From Trueperella bialowiezensis (GTDB taxonomy: Bacteria; Actinomycetota; Actinomycetes; Actinomycetales; Actinomycetaceae), in assembly GCF_900637955.1 (NCBI RefSeq), contig NZ_LR134476.1, positions 1,612,001 to 1,676,000 on the forward strand: DNA of 64,000 nucleotides. The letters are read 5' to 3'. Position numbers and translations under genes: made by a program. A model generated the notes under the pieces. It had not been told where the DNA came from. It did not search any database and worked only from the letters and a program-made list of their open reading frames with translations. Of this stretch, positions 1 to 11,965 are shown piece after piece. How positions within the stretch are numbered: the first letter of the stretch is position 1; each line of letters starts with the position of its first letter.

Positions 1-378
1 GGCGTCGTCACAATTCTCGGATGCCTGCTTGTGGCAGGCGAGCGCGCTGCGATTCTTATCGCGGGGGCGCTCACGATCACGCTTCATCTTGTGACCTTGA
101 TATCCGTGCAAGTCGGAACGAAATTATCTGGCTATGACACGGCTTTAGCGCTCGCCGGTTACGGCGTCAAACTCGTCATTTTCGCTGCGACCTTGTGGTG
201 GGTGTCGAGCTCCGGCGTCGCGCAAACCCGAACAGTCGTGGGTGTGTGCGCTATCACAATTGCGCTTTCGCTTGTGGTGATGTCAGCCGTTGTGGTGCGT
301 AAACGCGGGCTAATCGTCGACGCCGAGGATCCGGATGCGAGCCAGACCAGCGAAAAAACTGATTCGGCTTTGCAATAA
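1..378 (+). CDS. AtpI-like membrane protein upstream of ATP synthase operon (5'-partial)
   Basis: The reading frame is open from base 1, so the true start lies outside the window; 125 residues are visible. Four hydrophobic stretches are seen, followed by a short charged tail rich in Asp, Glu and Lys. Position directly ahead of atpB is where actinobacteria carry AtpI or a small hypothetical membrane protein, which is thought to help c-ring assembly or ion supply. There is no strong motif, so the name rests on context and topology. The next gene begins about 125 bp downstream, so it may not be in the same transcript as atpB. Confidence 0.6.
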   Translation, partial: GVVTILGCLLVAGERAAILIAGALTITLHLVTLISVQVGTKLSGYDTALALAGYGVKLVIFAATLWWVSSSGVAQTRTVVGVCAITIALSLVVMSAVVVRKRGLIVDAEDPDASQTSEKTDSALQ

Positions 379-504
379 AATGTGATTAGGATGTTACACA
401 GCCCCGGTTTTGGGGTAATCTGGTAAGGCAGGTTGCAGTGATGCAGAACGCACTACCGGCACTAGGCCTGAGTTATATCGCACAAGTTGGGGTGTAGGCG
501 AACA

Positions 505-1329
505 GTGAATATTTACGCACTTTCATCGTTGCCAATCTTGCGCGCCGGTGACGGCGAAGGATTTGTTCCCCCAACGCTGGAACACGAATTTGATCCGCCC
601 GCGATTTTCTTCGCGGGCACTCCGTTCGAGATCAATCGAATCATTCTCATCCGGTTGATCGCAGCGGTCGTCCTAGCCCTGATCCTCATCTGGTATGCAA
701 AACGCCGTACGCTCGTGCCTAATCGGCGCCAGAGCGTGGTGGAAATGCTCCTTGATTTTTCTCGCGTGCAGATCGGCCACGAGATTATTGGCAAAGAACA
801 GGCAGAAAAGTATCAGCCGATGCTGATGACTATCTTCTTGGGCATTTTGTTTATGAACATCACCGGCGTGATCCCCGGCCTGCAGATCGCGGGAACGTCA
901 CTGATCGGCATGCCGCTCATCTACGCAATCTTTGCCTATGTGGGCTTCATCGTGGCCGGTATTCGCGAAAAGGGTGCGGGAGCGTTCTTCAAAGACTCCC
1001 TCATGCCCGCAGGCGTGCCTGGGCCGATCTATTTGATTTTGACCCCGATCGAATTCCTGTCAACCTTCATCATCCGCCCGCTCACGCTCACCGTCCGTCT
1101 GCTGATGAACATGGTGGCCGGGCACCTCATCTTGGTGCTGTTCTTCGTGGGCACTCACTTCTTGTACTTCCAGCTGTCCGGAGTAGTAGGAATCGCTTCT
1201 GGAACTCTCGCGCTCTTCGGAGGCATTGCCTTCCTGATCTTCGAGATGTTCGTTGGGGCGCTCCAGGCGTACATTTTCGCCATGCTCTCCGCCATCTATG
1301 TTTCCCTGTCCATTTCAAAGAGTCACTAA
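505..1329 (+). CDS. atpB: ATP synthase Fo subunit a
   Basis: This is the membrane stator subunit that forms the proton half-channels against the c-ring. Length is 274 aa from the GTG at 505. An in-frame TTG at 487 exists but adds residues that look unlike the family. Five to six membrane helices are visible. The helix reading PLTLTVRLLMNM carries the essential Arg (about residue 198), and the C-terminus has the usual amphipathic FVGALQAYIFAML helix. It is the first gene of an eight-gene cluster in canonical bacterial order; atpE follows after 17 bp. Confidence 0.95.
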   Translation: MNIYALSSLPILRAGDGEGFVPPTLEHEFDPPAIFFAGTPFEINRIILIRLIAAVVLALILIWYAKRRTLVPNRRQSVVEMLLDFSRVQIGHEIIGKEQAEKYQPMLMTIFLGILFMNITGVIPGLQIAGTSLIGMPLIYAIFAYVGFIVAGIREKGAGAFFKDSLMPAGVPGPIYLILTPIEFLSTFIIRPLTLTVRLLMNMVAGHLILVLFFVGTHFLYFQLSGVVGIASGTLALFGGIAFLIFEMFVGALQAYIFAMLSAIYVSLSISKSH

Positions 1330-1346
1330 CACAAAGGAAAGAAAAA

Positions 1347-1556
1347 ATGATCGGTAACATCGCCACAATCGGCTATGGCATCGCGACTCTCGGCCCTGCT
1401 ATCGCAATCGGCATGATCGGTGCGAAGAACCAGGAAGCTACCGCGCGTCAGCCGGAAGTCTCCGGCTTCCTCCGCGTGAACATGCTGATCGCCATGGCGT
1501 TCGCTGAGGCCCTCGGTCTGATCGGGTTCGGTGCTGGCATCGTCTTTGGCGTATAA
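1347..1556 (+). CDS. atpE: ATP synthase Fo subunit c
   Basis: This 69-aa proteolipid forms the rotor ring. It has two hydrophobic helices joined by the polar loop ARQPE (residues 33-37). The proton-binding carboxylate is Glu54 in AMAFAEALGLIGF. There is a clear AAAGGAAAG ribosome site before ATG 1347. Glu rather than Asp is usual for Gram-positive and actinobacterial rings, and no sodium-binding Gln/Ser signature is apparent, so proton coupling is likely. atpF starts 2 bp after the stop. Confidence 0.96.
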   Translation: MIGNIATIGYGIATLGPAIAIGMIGAKNQEATARQPEVSGFLRVNMLIAMAFAEALGLIGFGAGIVFGV

Positions 1557-1558
1557 CC

Positions 1559-2119
1559 ATGTTTGAGACCACATCCGCGTGGTGGGATATCGATTACCAC
1601 CTCCTCCTCCCAGCACCCGCAGATCTCATCTGGGGTACGGTTGCTTTCGCCGTGGTCGCATTCGCCGTCTACAAGTACGGATGGCCGGCGTTTAAGGAGA
1701 CCCTTGATGAGCGTGCGGAGAAGATCGACGCCGGGCTCAAGGCTGCCGAACTGGCACGAGCCGAGGTCGCAGATCAGCGGGCGCAGATCGAAGAGGAAAT
1801 CCGGCAGGCACAGCGGGAAGCAACCGGCATTAGGGAACTGGCTCAAGATAACGCGAAAGCTATCGTGGCCGAGGCACAAACCCGTGCCAATACTGAAGCC
1901 GAGAACACGATCCTCAAAGCCCAGCGCCGGATCGACGCCGACACGATATCTGCGATGCGCACTCTCGAAGGCGACATCGGCGAGCTCGCCACTGACCTCG
2001 CCGGGCGCATCGTGGGTGAAGCCATCCAAGATGAGGCTCTCGCACATCGGGTGATCGACCGTTTTATCGACGAGCTTGCGCAAAACACACCCGAATACGC
2101 CAAGGGAGCTGAGGCGTAA
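1559..2119 (+). CDS. atpF: ATP synthase Fo subunit b
   Basis: This 186-aa peripheral stalk subunit has a single membrane helix (about residues 23-42), followed by a long charged helix rich in Glu, Ala, Arg and Lys that dimerises and reaches the delta subunit. The membrane-proximal sequence YKYGWPAFKETLDERAEKI is typical of actinobacterial b subunits. It ends in TAA directly abutting the ATG of atpH, which points to translational coupling. Confidence 0.95.
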   Translation: MFETTSAWWDIDYHLLLPAPADLIWGTVAFAVVAFAVYKYGWPAFKETLDERAEKIDAGLKAAELARAEVADQRAQIEEEIRQAQREATGIRELAQDNAKAIVAEAQTRANTEAENTILKAQRRIDADTISAMRTLEGDIGELATDLAGRIVGEAIQDEALAHRVIDRFIDELAQNTPEYAKGAEA

Positions 2120-2929
2120 ATGCGTTCCGGTAGCCGTATCGCCCTTGCTCGGGCACGTGACAGATGGGAAGGCTTACTGGCCAATCGGCCGGGTGAAGAG
2201 CTCAAGTTTGCCGAGGAGATCTTCTCTGTTGTCGACACCATCGAAGAGTCTCATGCCCTGGCTAACGCGTTGGAAGACGCCTCCCGTGGTGAGGACGATC
2301 GTGCCAACCTTGCCAAGGCGATATTTGATGGCCGGGTCGCTGACGAAGTCACTGAACTGACGATGGGCTTGGCACGCGAATCGTGGTCGGAGATGGGCGA
2401 TCTAACCCGCGCACTTGAAGACCTCGCGGTGCACGCAATCCTGTACGGGGCACGCAGAGAAAGCCTGCTGGGGCAAACCGAACAGCAGCTCTACCGCTCC
2501 TCGCGGATATATCGCAAGAGGCGGGATCTGCGCTTGGCGTTCACCTCCGTTATCCACACGGCCGAGCAGCGAATGGACCTGGTAAGCGAAGTGTTCACCG
2601 GAGCTAACCCCTACACGGTCAGCTTGTTGCGGCGAGCGGTTGCGCGTGAGGGTCGGTCAATCGGCTCACTTTTGCGGGGCTATATTGCGGCCGCAGCCGA
2701 GATGGGCGAGCACCTGGTTGCAGCAGTGACGAGCGCACTACCTTTGAAGCGTGAACAGGAAGAACGGCTCACTGCCATCCTGTCCGCAAAATACAACTCG
2801 GATGTGCAGATCCACGTATCGATCGATACGGCCGTGGTGGGCGGCCTTCGGATCCACATCAAAGACGACGTAATTGATGGCACCCTCGCGAGCCGGCTTA
2901 ACCGCGCGCGTGCGGCCGTCAGGAAATAA
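2120..2929 (+). CDS. atpH: ATP synthase F1 subunit delta
   Basis: This 269-aa subunit links the alpha3-beta3 head to the b stalk. It is longer than the roughly 180-aa proteobacterial delta, as in many actinobacteria, where an extra N-terminal helical part is present. The C-terminal part, with VSIDTAVVGGLRIHIKDDVIDGT, is the standard OSCP/delta signature (Gly-Gly followed by the D-G motif). ATG 2120 abuts the atpF stop. A 36-bp gap carrying GAAGGAAGAAG leads to atpA. Confidence 0.94.
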   Translation: MRSGSRIALARARDRWEGLLANRPGEELKFAEEIFSVVDTIEESHALANALEDASRGEDDRANLAKAIFDGRVADEVTELTMGLARESWSEMGDLTRALEDLAVHAILYGARRESLLGQTEQQLYRSSRIYRKRRDLRLAFTSVIHTAEQRMDLVSEVFTGANPYTVSLLRRAVAREGRSIGSLLRGYIAAAAEMGEHLVAAVTSALPLKREQEERLTAILSAKYNSDVQIHVSIDTAVVGGLRIHIKDDVIDGTLASRLNRARAAVRK

Positions 2930-2965
2930 CAGCGGCACTAGCCGCAATCGAGCGAAGGAAGAAGA

Positions 2966-4591
2966 ATGGCTGAACTGATCAATCCGGATCAGATCCGGGC
3001 TGCACTGGACAGCTTTGTGAGTTCATACGAACCTGCAAAGGCCGCCAGTGAGGAGGTTGGCCACGTGACCCTCACAGCAGACGGCATTGCCCGAGTGGAT
3101 GGGCTGCCAAGCGCGATGGCCAACGAACTGCTGGAGTTTGAAGATGGCACTCAAGGGCTTGCCATGAACCTTGAGGAGCGCGAAATCGGCGTGGTCGTGC
3201 TAGGCGACTTCTCACATATCCAAGAGGGCATGGAGGTGCGCCGCACAGGGGAAGTTCTTTCCGTTCCCGTTGGCGATGCCTACCTGGGCCGCACAGTCGA
3301 TCCACTAGGTAATCCGATCGACGGCCTGGGCGAAATCCACGGCCTGACCGAACGCCGCGCCCTCGAGCTGCAGGCTCCCGGCGTCATGATGCGTAAGTCG
3401 GTGCACGAACCGCTGCAGACGGGCATCAAGGCCATTGACGCGATGATCCCGATCGGCCGCGGCCAGCGCCAGCTGATCATCGGCGACCGCAAGACTGGTA
3501 AGACTGCGCTCGCGATCGACGTCGTGCTTAACCAGAAAGAAAACTGGGAATCTGGCGATCCGAACAAGCAGGTGCGCTGCATTTACGTGGCCATCGGCCA
3601 GAAAGGCTCCACGATCGCTTCCGTGCGCGGCACGCTCGAACGCCACGGAGCACTCGAATACACCACGATCGTTGCATCCCCCGCTTCTGATTCGGCTGGA
3701 TACAAGTATCTCGCGCCCTACACCGGTTCGGCGATTGGTCAGCACTGGATGTACCAGGGCAAGCATGTGCTCATTATTTTCGACGACCTGTCGAAGCAGG
3801 CAGAAGCCTACCGTTCGGTCTCGCTACTACTGCGCCGCCCGCCGGGCCGTGAAGCATACCCTGGCGACGTGTTCTACCTGCACAGCCGGCTTCTTGAACG
3901 GTGTGCCAAGCTTTCTGACGAATATGGTGGCGGTTCGATGACAGGCTTGCCGCTGATCGAAACGAAGGCTAATGACGTGTCGGCGTACATTCCGACCAAC
4001 GTCATTTCGATTACTGACGGCCAGATCTTCTTGCAGTCGGATCTGTTCAACGCGAATCAGCGCCCGGCTGTCGACGTCGGCATTTCGGTGTCGCGTGTCG
4101 GTGGTGACGCGCAGATTAAGGCGATGAAGAAAGTCTCGGGCACGTTGAAGATTACGCTCGCTCAGTATCGTTCCCAGGCGGCGTTTGCAATGTTCGCCTC
4201 GGATTTGGATGCGACGACGCGCCGGCAGCTCACCCGCGGTGAGCGTCTGATGGAACTGCTCAAGCAGCCGCAGTACACGCCATATCCGGTGGAAGAACAG
4301 GTGGCGTCGATTTGGGCTGGCACCAACGGCTATCTTGATTCGATCGAGCTGGAAGATGTACACAAGTTCGAACGCGGTCTGATCGACTACCTCAAGCACA
4401 ATACGAGTGTCTTGGACACGATTCGCGATACGGGCTTGCTGACTGACGAGACGGAAGAGGAGATGCGGAAAGCTACCGAAGAGTTCCTCGAGTCGTTCAC
4501 GTCGGCATACAAGACTCACGATCTGCCGACCGACGAGGTCGAGCCTGCTGAACAGACGCAGGAGACCCTCGTGAGGCCGAAGAGGAGCTAG
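2966..4591 (+). CDS. atpA: ATP synthase F1 subunit alpha
   Basis: This is the non-catalytic nucleotide-binding subunit of the F1 hexamer, 541 aa. The P-loop GDRKTGKT is at residues 173-180. The signature [23 protein letters not shown] provides Walker B, and SVSRVGG and the catalytic arginine finger are in place near residues 370-380. The C-terminal helical domain ends in an acidic tail. The two-base gap to the next gene fits one operon. Confidence 0.97.
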   Translation: MAELINPDQIRAALDSFVSSYEPAKAASEEVGHVTLTADGIARVDGLPSAMANELLEFEDGTQGLAMNLEEREIGVVVLGDFSHIQEGMEVRRTGEVLSVPVGDAYLGRTVDPLGNPIDGLGEIHGLTERRALELQAPGVMMRKSVHEPLQTGIKAIDAMIPIGRGQRQLIIGDRKTGKTALAIDVVLNQKENWESGDPNKQVRCIYVAIGQKGSTIASVRGTLERHGALEYTTIVASPASDSAGYKYLAPYTGSAIGQHWMYQGKHVLIIFDDLSKQAEAYRSVSLLLRRPPGREAYPGDVFYLHSRLLERCAKLSDEYGGGSMTGLPLIETKANDVSAYIPTNVISITDGQIFLQSDLFNANQRPAVDVGISVSRVGGDAQIKAMKKVSGTLKITLAQYRSQAAFAMFASDLDATTRRQLTRGERLMELLKQPQYTPYPVEEQVASIWAGTNGYLDSIELEDVHKFERGLIDYLKHNTSVLDTIRDTGLLTDETEEEMRKATEEFLESFTSAYKTHDLPTDEVEPAEQTQETLVRPKRS

Positions 4592-4593
4592 TA

Positions 4594-7240
<2,647 letters not shown>

Positions 7241-7245
7241 GCGCG

Positions 7246-7641
7246 GTGCTGGACACGCTAGCGTGGGCGATAGTCGCCGTTTTGCTCGTTGTCCTCGTGA
7301 TTGGTGCCGTCTATCTGGTGAGAATGCGGCGTCTGCTGAACGAGCCCGGCTCGATCCAGGTGGCGATCCGGCACGGTGGCGGTTGGCGTAACGGCGTGGT
7401 GATTCTGTCTGAGCACAGTTTGGATGTGTATTACACGCGTTCGCTGAAGTGGTCGCCGTCGTTACAAACGAGCCGCGACCACATCGCTTTCGAGCTGAAA
7501 CCTGCGCGTGCTGGCGTGCAGATTGTTGTGTTGAATATCCCGGGGGATCGCTGGCAGCTTGCCTCTAGCCCCGGGGAGATTTCTGCCCTGCTGTCATGGA
7601 TCGATTCGGCGGCACCGGAGGCTGAGCCAACCCTCGGCTAA
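7246..7641 (+). CDS. DUF2550 family membrane protein
   Basis: This 131-aa protein has one N-terminal membrane helix (about residues 5-26) and a cytosolic beta-rich domain with GSIQVAIRHGGGWRNGVVILSEHSLDVYYTRSLKW. This matches the small DUF2550 proteins that follow atpC in many actinobacteria. Function is not known. The start is GTG 7246 with GGAGAG upstream, 5 bp after the atpC stop, so it is probably read with the ATP synthase operon. Confidence 0.8.
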   Translation: MLDTLAWAIVAVLLVVLVIGAVYLVRMRRLLNEPGSIQVAIRHGGGWRNGVVILSEHSLDVYYTRSLKWSPSLQTSRDHIAFELKPARAGVQIVVLNIPGDRWQLASSPGEISALLSWIDSAAPEAEPTLG

Positions 7642-7695
7642 ACCAAGCGTCTGGTAGGATGTTCCGCGCCGAGAACCGGGAGGGAAAGGACATCC

Positions 7696-8388
7696 GTGCG
7701 AATCGTTTTTGCCACCTGCGCAGTGGATTATTCTGGCCGTCTTGACGCTCATTTGGAGCCGGCTAAGCGTGCCCTGATGATCAAAGCTGACGGTGCGGTG
7801 CTCGTACATAGCGATGGCGGCTCGTATAAGCCGCTGAATTGGATGTCGCCGCCGGCCACGATGCGGGTTGAGGAGCCGTCCGATCCTGAGCGTGAGGCCG
7901 GTGTTCGCGAGGTGTGGCGGGTGGATCACGACAAGACTGATGACGCCCTGCTCATCCACATCTACGAGATTCACGATGAGATGGAGATGGAGCTCGGCGA
8001 AGAGCCCGGGTTGCTCAAAGACGGCGTGGAAGACCACCTGCAAAAACTGCTGGCAGAGCAAACGCAGCTGCTGGGCAAGGATGTGGAGTTGGTGCGAAGG
8101 GAATTTCCGACGGCGATCGGTCCGGTCGATCTGCTCGTGCGTGATTCCGAGGGACATATCGCAGTCGAGGTCAAACGCCGTGGGGAGATCGACGGCGTCG
8201 AACAGCTCACCCGCTATCTCACGTTGTTGGAGCGGGACTCGACGCTGCGGCCTATCCGGGGTATTTTTGCGGCGCAGGAGATCCGCCCGCAGGCTCGCGT
8301 GCTTGCTGAGGATCGCGGTATTGAGTGCGTGGTGCTTGATTACGATGCCATGCGCGGCGTGGATAATCCTGAGGATCGGCTGTTCTGA
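7696..8388 (+). CDS. nucS: Mismatch-specific endonuclease NucS (EndoMS)
   Basis: This 230-aa enzyme cuts mismatched DNA in the non-canonical mismatch repair of actinobacteria and archaea lacking MutS/MutL. The N-terminal beta-sandwich DNA-binding domain starts [16 protein letters not shown]. The C-terminal RecB-like nuclease shows the PD-(D/E)xK residues Asp145 (GPVDLLV), Glu158 and Lys160 (AVEVKRR). It ends in the short tail VDNPEDRLF, a sliding-clamp-like peptide as in other NucS proteins. GTG 7696 is preceded by GGGAGGGAAAGGA. The last base overlaps the next gene. Confidence 0.93.
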   Translation: MRIVFATCAVDYSGRLDAHLEPAKRALMIKADGAVLVHSDGGSYKPLNWMSPPATMRVEEPSDPEREAGVREVWRVDHDKTDDALLIHIYEIHDEMEMELGEEPGLLKDGVEDHLQKLLAEQTQLLGKDVELVRREFPTAIGPVDLLVRDSEGHIAVEVKRRGEIDGVEQLTRYLTLLERDSTLRPIRGIFAAQEIRPQARVLAEDRGIECVVLDYDAMRGVDNPEDRLF

Positions 8389-8699
8389 TGGCACGGCGCA
8401 GGCGCAAGCACGGCCGTAAACATACGGGTGACCACCGGCCGCTCGATGTTGGCCGGTTGATGAACTATACGACGTACGAGACCGCAGATAACGGGATGGA
8501 ATTTACCGTGCGGCAGATCAGTGCGGGGCAAAAAGAGTACGTGTGTCCGGCATGCAACGGGCTGATTCTTATCGGGGAGTCTCACGTGGTGGCCTGGACG
8601 GAGGACTCCTGGTTTGGTTCCGAGGCTGGTCAGCAGGCGCGCAGGCACTGGCACACGAGTTGTTGGAAGGCAAACGGGCGGCGCGCACTCGGCTGGTAA
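8388..8699 (+). CDS. Small basic protein with Cys/His zinc motif, coupled to nucS
   Basis: This 103-aa protein starts with the arginine/lysine-rich [12 protein letters not shown]. Probable metal ligands are Cys53-x2-Cys56, His66 and His89-x2-Cys92 (YVCPACNG, SHVVAW, HWHTSCW). Databases often label such proteins ATP/GTP-binding, but no P-loop is visible. Its ATG overlaps the nucS stop by one base, so the two are translationally coupled, and a role beside NucS in DNA handling is a reasonable inference. The basic N-terminus would suit nucleic-acid binding. No function is established. Confidence 0.75.
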   Translation: MARRRRKHGRKHTGDHRPLDVGRLMNYTTYETADNGMEFTVRQISAGQKEYVCPACNGLILIGESHVVAWTEDSWFGSEAGQQARRHWHTSCWKANGRRALGW

Positions 8700-8715
8700 T
8701 GGTAGCGTGGGTGGC

Positions 8716-9510
8716 ATGATTGCATACCGTAGAACTGGCCCCAAGTCTGATCTTCCGCTCGTGCTCTTGCACGCGTTGCCATTGGATTCAACGATGTGGG
8801 ATCAGGTACGCCAGGAGCTTGGCGATCTGGACGTGATCACGTTCGATGCTCCCGGTTTCGGTGATTCGCCACGCGGTGAGGAGCTGAGCGACGCCGAGCC
8901 GAACATGAAGACTTTCGTGGATGCCATCAAGCAGCGGTTGGACGAGCTGGGCGTCCTGAGGATTGCGCTTGGAGGGCTGTCGATGGGCGGCTCGGTCGCG
9001 GCTGATTTCACGGCGGCTTATCCGCACATGGTAGCTGGGCTTGCGCTCATGGACACGAACATTACGGCCGACGACGCCGATCGAAAGGCTTTCCGCCGGT
9101 CGGTTGCCGAGATGGCCGATCGCGGCGAGGGCTATGAGGCTGTGAAGGATTGGACGACGACGATGGTCGGCTCGGCAGCATCGGACCAGGTGCGCGAGTC
9201 GCTCGATGCGCGCTTCCGGGCGCTGCCGAACGCCGGGCTCGCCTGGATTCAGCGGGCGATGGCTAATCGCGAGGATCGCTCTGACGCCGTCGGCCTTGTC
9301 AAGGGCCCGGTCTACTTTATTCGTGGAACCGAGGATCCAACAGCGTCGCTGGAATCGTATATGCAGCTCGCGTTGCGTGCCGATCAGCCGCGGATCAAAG
9401 AGATCGAGGGCGTGGGTCACTTCGCGGCAGACGAAAACCCTGTGGAGCTGGCAAAGATTTTGCGAGACTTCCATGCGGATGTGGTCCGTGCAGATGCTAT
9501 CCGACACTGA
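8716..9510 (+). CDS. Alpha/beta-fold hydrolase
   Basis: This 264-aa protein starts at ATG 8716; in-frame upstream codons back to 8614 overlap the previous gene and do not look like the family. The oxyanion-hole segment is LLHALPLD. The nucleophile elbow GLSMG has Ser89. The acid is in RGTEDPTAS and the catalytic His is in GVGHFAADENP near the C-terminus. The substrate cannot be read from sequence; relatives include esterases, lactonases and enol-lactone hydrolases. It is 16 bp downstream of the zinc-motif gene. Confidence 0.85.
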   Translation: MIAYRRTGPKSDLPLVLLHALPLDSTMWDQVRQELGDLDVITFDAPGFGDSPRGEELSDAEPNMKTFVDAIKQRLDELGVLRIALGGLSMGGSVAADFTAAYPHMVAGLALMDTNITADDADRKAFRRSVAEMADRGEGYEAVKDWTTTMVGSAASDQVRESLDARFRALPNAGLAWIQRAMANREDRSDAVGLVKGPVYFIRGTEDPTASLESYMQLALRADQPRIKEIEGVGHFAADENPVELAKILRDFHADVVRADAIRH

Positions 9511-9601
9511 GCTAACATACGGACGCTGAGTAGTTTTAGAGGATACAGGCTAGCTGCCACCATTCGTCAGAGCGAACTGTGGTTGTCATCGTGGCCCGTG
9601 T

Positions 9602-10705
9602 TTATTCGCCGTGGTTGGCTTGTTCCGAGTCGTGCTTGTTCTCTGCCGATTCTACGATTTCGTCGAGAACGATGGAGTGGCTGGTGGAGGTCAGCATGGC
9701 GCGCATGTCTTCGAGGTAGGACTCGAGCGACTGGCGCTGTTCGCTGAGGGAGGCGATGTATTCGTCTGCTGAGGTGCGCTTCTGATCGGCGTCGCGGGTT
9801 GCATCGCTGCGAACGCGGCTGGCCTCGTCGCGAGCTTCCTCGAGGATCGCCGCGGCCTCTTCGCGGGCCTTTGCCACGATGGCTTCGGCCTCGCTATGCG
9901 TGCGGGCAGTAAGTTCTTCTGTGCGGCTGGTCGCTTCGGCGAGCCGAGCCTCGGCATCCTTGGCCTGGGTTTCGGCGGATTGAACCATGTCGGCAGAACG
10001 TGTGCGCAGTTCTTCTTCCTGTTCGGCGAGTTTGCGTGCCGCTTCGGCCGATTTTGTGGCGATCTCGTTTTCTGCATCGGCGCGCATCTTGGCCACTTCC
10101 TGCTCAACAGTGGAACGTAGCTTCGTCATTTCTGCTTCAACGGAGGCGCGAAGATTATTGGTTTCGTGTTCTGCTTGGGAGCGCAGTGATGCCGATTCGG
10201 TTTCCGCCATCGAACGCAGCCGCCGGGCTTCGCGTTCTGCTGAGGACACCATCTCTTCGGAGGTGCGCCGGGTGGTTTCGGCGAGGGCACCGGCCTCTGA
10301 TTCGGCTTCGGAACGCACGGTGGTGGCCTCCTGTTCGGCGCGGGAAAGAGTCTTCTGGGCGTCTTGTTCAGCGGAGCGGCGCAGCTGATCGGCGCGGGCT
10401 TGCGCGTCGGAGATGAGGTGATCGGCGTCGCGGCGAGCGCGGGTCATAAGATCCATGGCCTGTTCTTCCGTGGAACGTAACAGGCGTTCGACTCGCGTGC
10501 CGAGCCCGGAGTACGACGGGCGCTCGTTTTCTTCGAGAGCGGCTTGCGCCTCTGCGAGATCTGCGGACAGCCGGAGGATCTGCGCGTCGAGTCGCGTGAC
10601 GTGATCGCGGGTCTGTTCGAGGTTCGATTCAAGCTTTGCTACGCGCTCATCAACCTGCGCGCGATCATAGCCGCGCATGACGATCGGAAACTGTTGTTCA
10701 CTCAC
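9602..10705 (-). CDS. DivIVA-like coiled-coil protein
   Basis: This 367-aa protein has a short N-terminal segment FPIVMRGYDRAQVDERVAKLE resembling the membrane-binding/crossed-hook part of DivIVA/Wag31 proteins. About 300 residues of almost uninterrupted heptad-like coiled coil follow, rich in Ala, Glu, Arg and Ser. The start GTG 10705 is preferred because AAGGAG lies 6 nt upstream; a GTG at 10765 would add 20 residues with no ribosome site. Probable role is polar growth or septum scaffolding, by family analogy. It ends convergently with the hydrolase gene and is divergent from the next operon. Confidence 0.75.
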   Translation of the reverse strand: MSEQQFPIVMRGYDRAQVDERVAKLESNLEQTRDHVTRLDAQILRLSADLAEAQAALEENERPSYSGLGTRVERLLRSTEEQAMDLMTRARRDADHLISDAQARADQLRRSAEQDAQKTLSRAEQEATTVRSEAESEAGALAETTRRTSEEMVSSAEREARRLRSMAETESASLRSQAEHETNNLRASVEAEMTKLRSTVEQEVAKMRADAENEIATKSAEAARKLAEQEEELRTRSADMVQSAETQAKDAEARLAEATSRTEELTARTHSEAEAIVAKAREEAAAILEEARDEASRVRSDATRDADQKRTSADEYIASLSEQRQSLESYLEDMRAMLTSTSHSIVLDEIVESAENKHDSEQANHGE

Positions 10706-10811
10706 TTGTGCTCCTTGAAAAGTGTCATCCACTAGCGTACCGTTTTCCAGGGTCGTTTCACTCACACTACGATGATCTTATGAGGAAAACAGGGTATCGT
10801 TATTAAATCGT

Positions 10812-10817
10812 TATAAT
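10812..10817 (+). promoter_or_regulatory. Candidate -10 box for the 10.9-13.9 kb operon
   Basis: A perfect TATAAT lies in an AT-rich patch about 40 bp ahead of ATG 10859. The expected -35 position (about 10789-10794) does not match TTGACA, so this may depend on an activator or an extended -10. Confidence 0.4.
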
Positions 10818-10858
10818 TTTTGTGAGCGATTATGTCGAGCTTTTGAGGAGACACACGA

Positions 10859-11965
10859 ATGAAACGTAAAGGCGGGTTCATCTTCGTCTTTCTGGGCATC
10901 GCTCTGGCTACGTTCGGGTTTTTGCGTAGTTCCATGACTGCGAAGCCAGACACCGTCGAGGTGACGGTTCCGAGCTCGGAAGCACAGATGGCATACACCG
11001 CTCCCGGTGTGTTGTCGCTCGTTAACGACGTCGTTGACGTCACCCTGTCCGTTCCAGAAGGAACCGTGCACTGGGGTGTGGGTGCGACGGCGGATGTGGA
11101 AGCTTTCGTCGGTGATGCCTCTGCTATCCAGGTGACGGGCTTGGCAGACTGGGAGACTCCCGCTTACGAGTTGCGTTCGGGCACTCAAGAAGGAGCCGAC
11201 GCCGTAGCAAAGGCTGTGGAAGAATCACGGTGGAACATTCACGAGTCAGACATGTGGGAAGAGTCTGGTTCGGGTGAAGGTAGCGTCACAATTGCGCTCG
11301 AACCGGATCAAAGAGTTCGGCAATCGCTGATCGTCTCAACATCGGCCGGTACGGTACCCGAGATGACGTTCACGTGGCAGCGCCAACTGACCGCGATCAA
11401 TCCTGTTCCGTGGATCATCATCGGAGCGTTGACATCGCTCATTGGTGTGCTCATGGTGATGTCAGCCAACCAAGAAGCGGGCATCAACCGCAAGAGAGCC
11501 GCGAAATACAGTGAGCGGCTTCAGCGGCAAGAATCCGCAACGGCAGTGCTCACCAAGGTTGACGTGGCGAGGGAAGAAGCAGCTGCACAGACGGCCGGAG
11601 CGCTGGGTGCGGCAGTCCTGCCGGGTGCAAATGAAGACATTCGGAACCGTCCGCTTGATGAGGGCGACCGACTTGTTATTCCGCCGGCACAGGACGACGA
11701 CGGCGAACGCGCCAGCGAACCTGAAGAACTGACGAACAGCGACGAACCCGCAGAAACTGAAGATCAGCCTGCTGATCCTGAGGAACAACCGGCGGAACTG
11801 GACGACTCACCGGCCGGTGAGTCAGCTGAGTCAGCCGATGAGCAAGGCGATGAGCCAACCGACGGCGAAGAAGAATCAGAGGCTGAGTCCAAGGACGACG
11901 ACTGGCGTTCGCTGTGGAATTTCAATTGGGGATCTCCGTGGAAGAAGGGAGAAGATGATGCGTAA
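10859..11965 (+). CDS. Unrecognised two-helix membrane protein with acidic cytosolic tail
   Basis: This 368-aa protein has membrane helix 1 at residues 6-25. An outer domain of about 150 residues includes HWGVGATADVEAFVGDAS, and helix 2 is PWIIIGALTSLIGVLMVMSA (about 181-200). A cytosolic part follows whose last 110 residues are dominated by Glu, Asp, Pro and Ser, ending WRSLWNFNWGSPWKK. GAGGAG sits 8 nt before ATG 10859. It overlaps the following lipoprotein gene by 11 bp, so the two are probably made together and may interact at the membrane. I do not recognise the family. Confidence 0.7.
   Translation: MKRKGGFIFVFLGIALATFGFLRSSMTAKPDTVEVTVPSSEAQMAYTAPGVLSLVNDVVDVTLSVPEGTVHWGVGATADVEAFVGDASAIQVTGLADWETPAYELRSGTQEGADAVAKAVEESRWNIHESDMWEESGSGEGSVTIALEPDQRVRQSLIVSTSAGTVPEMTFTWQRQLTAINPVPWIIIGALTSLIGVLMVMSANQEAGINRKRAAKYSERLQRQESATAVLTKVDVAREEAAAQTAGALGAAVLPGANEDIRNRPLDEGDRLVIPPAQDDDGERASEPEELTNSDEPAETEDQPADPEEQPAELDDSPAGESAESADEQGDEPTDGEEESEAESKDDDWRSLWNFNWGSPWKKGEDDA

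Noticed and set aside
487-504. TTG at 487 as atpB start
   Set aside because: Adds six residues (MGCRRT) without support from a ribosome site; GTG 505 fits subunit a better.
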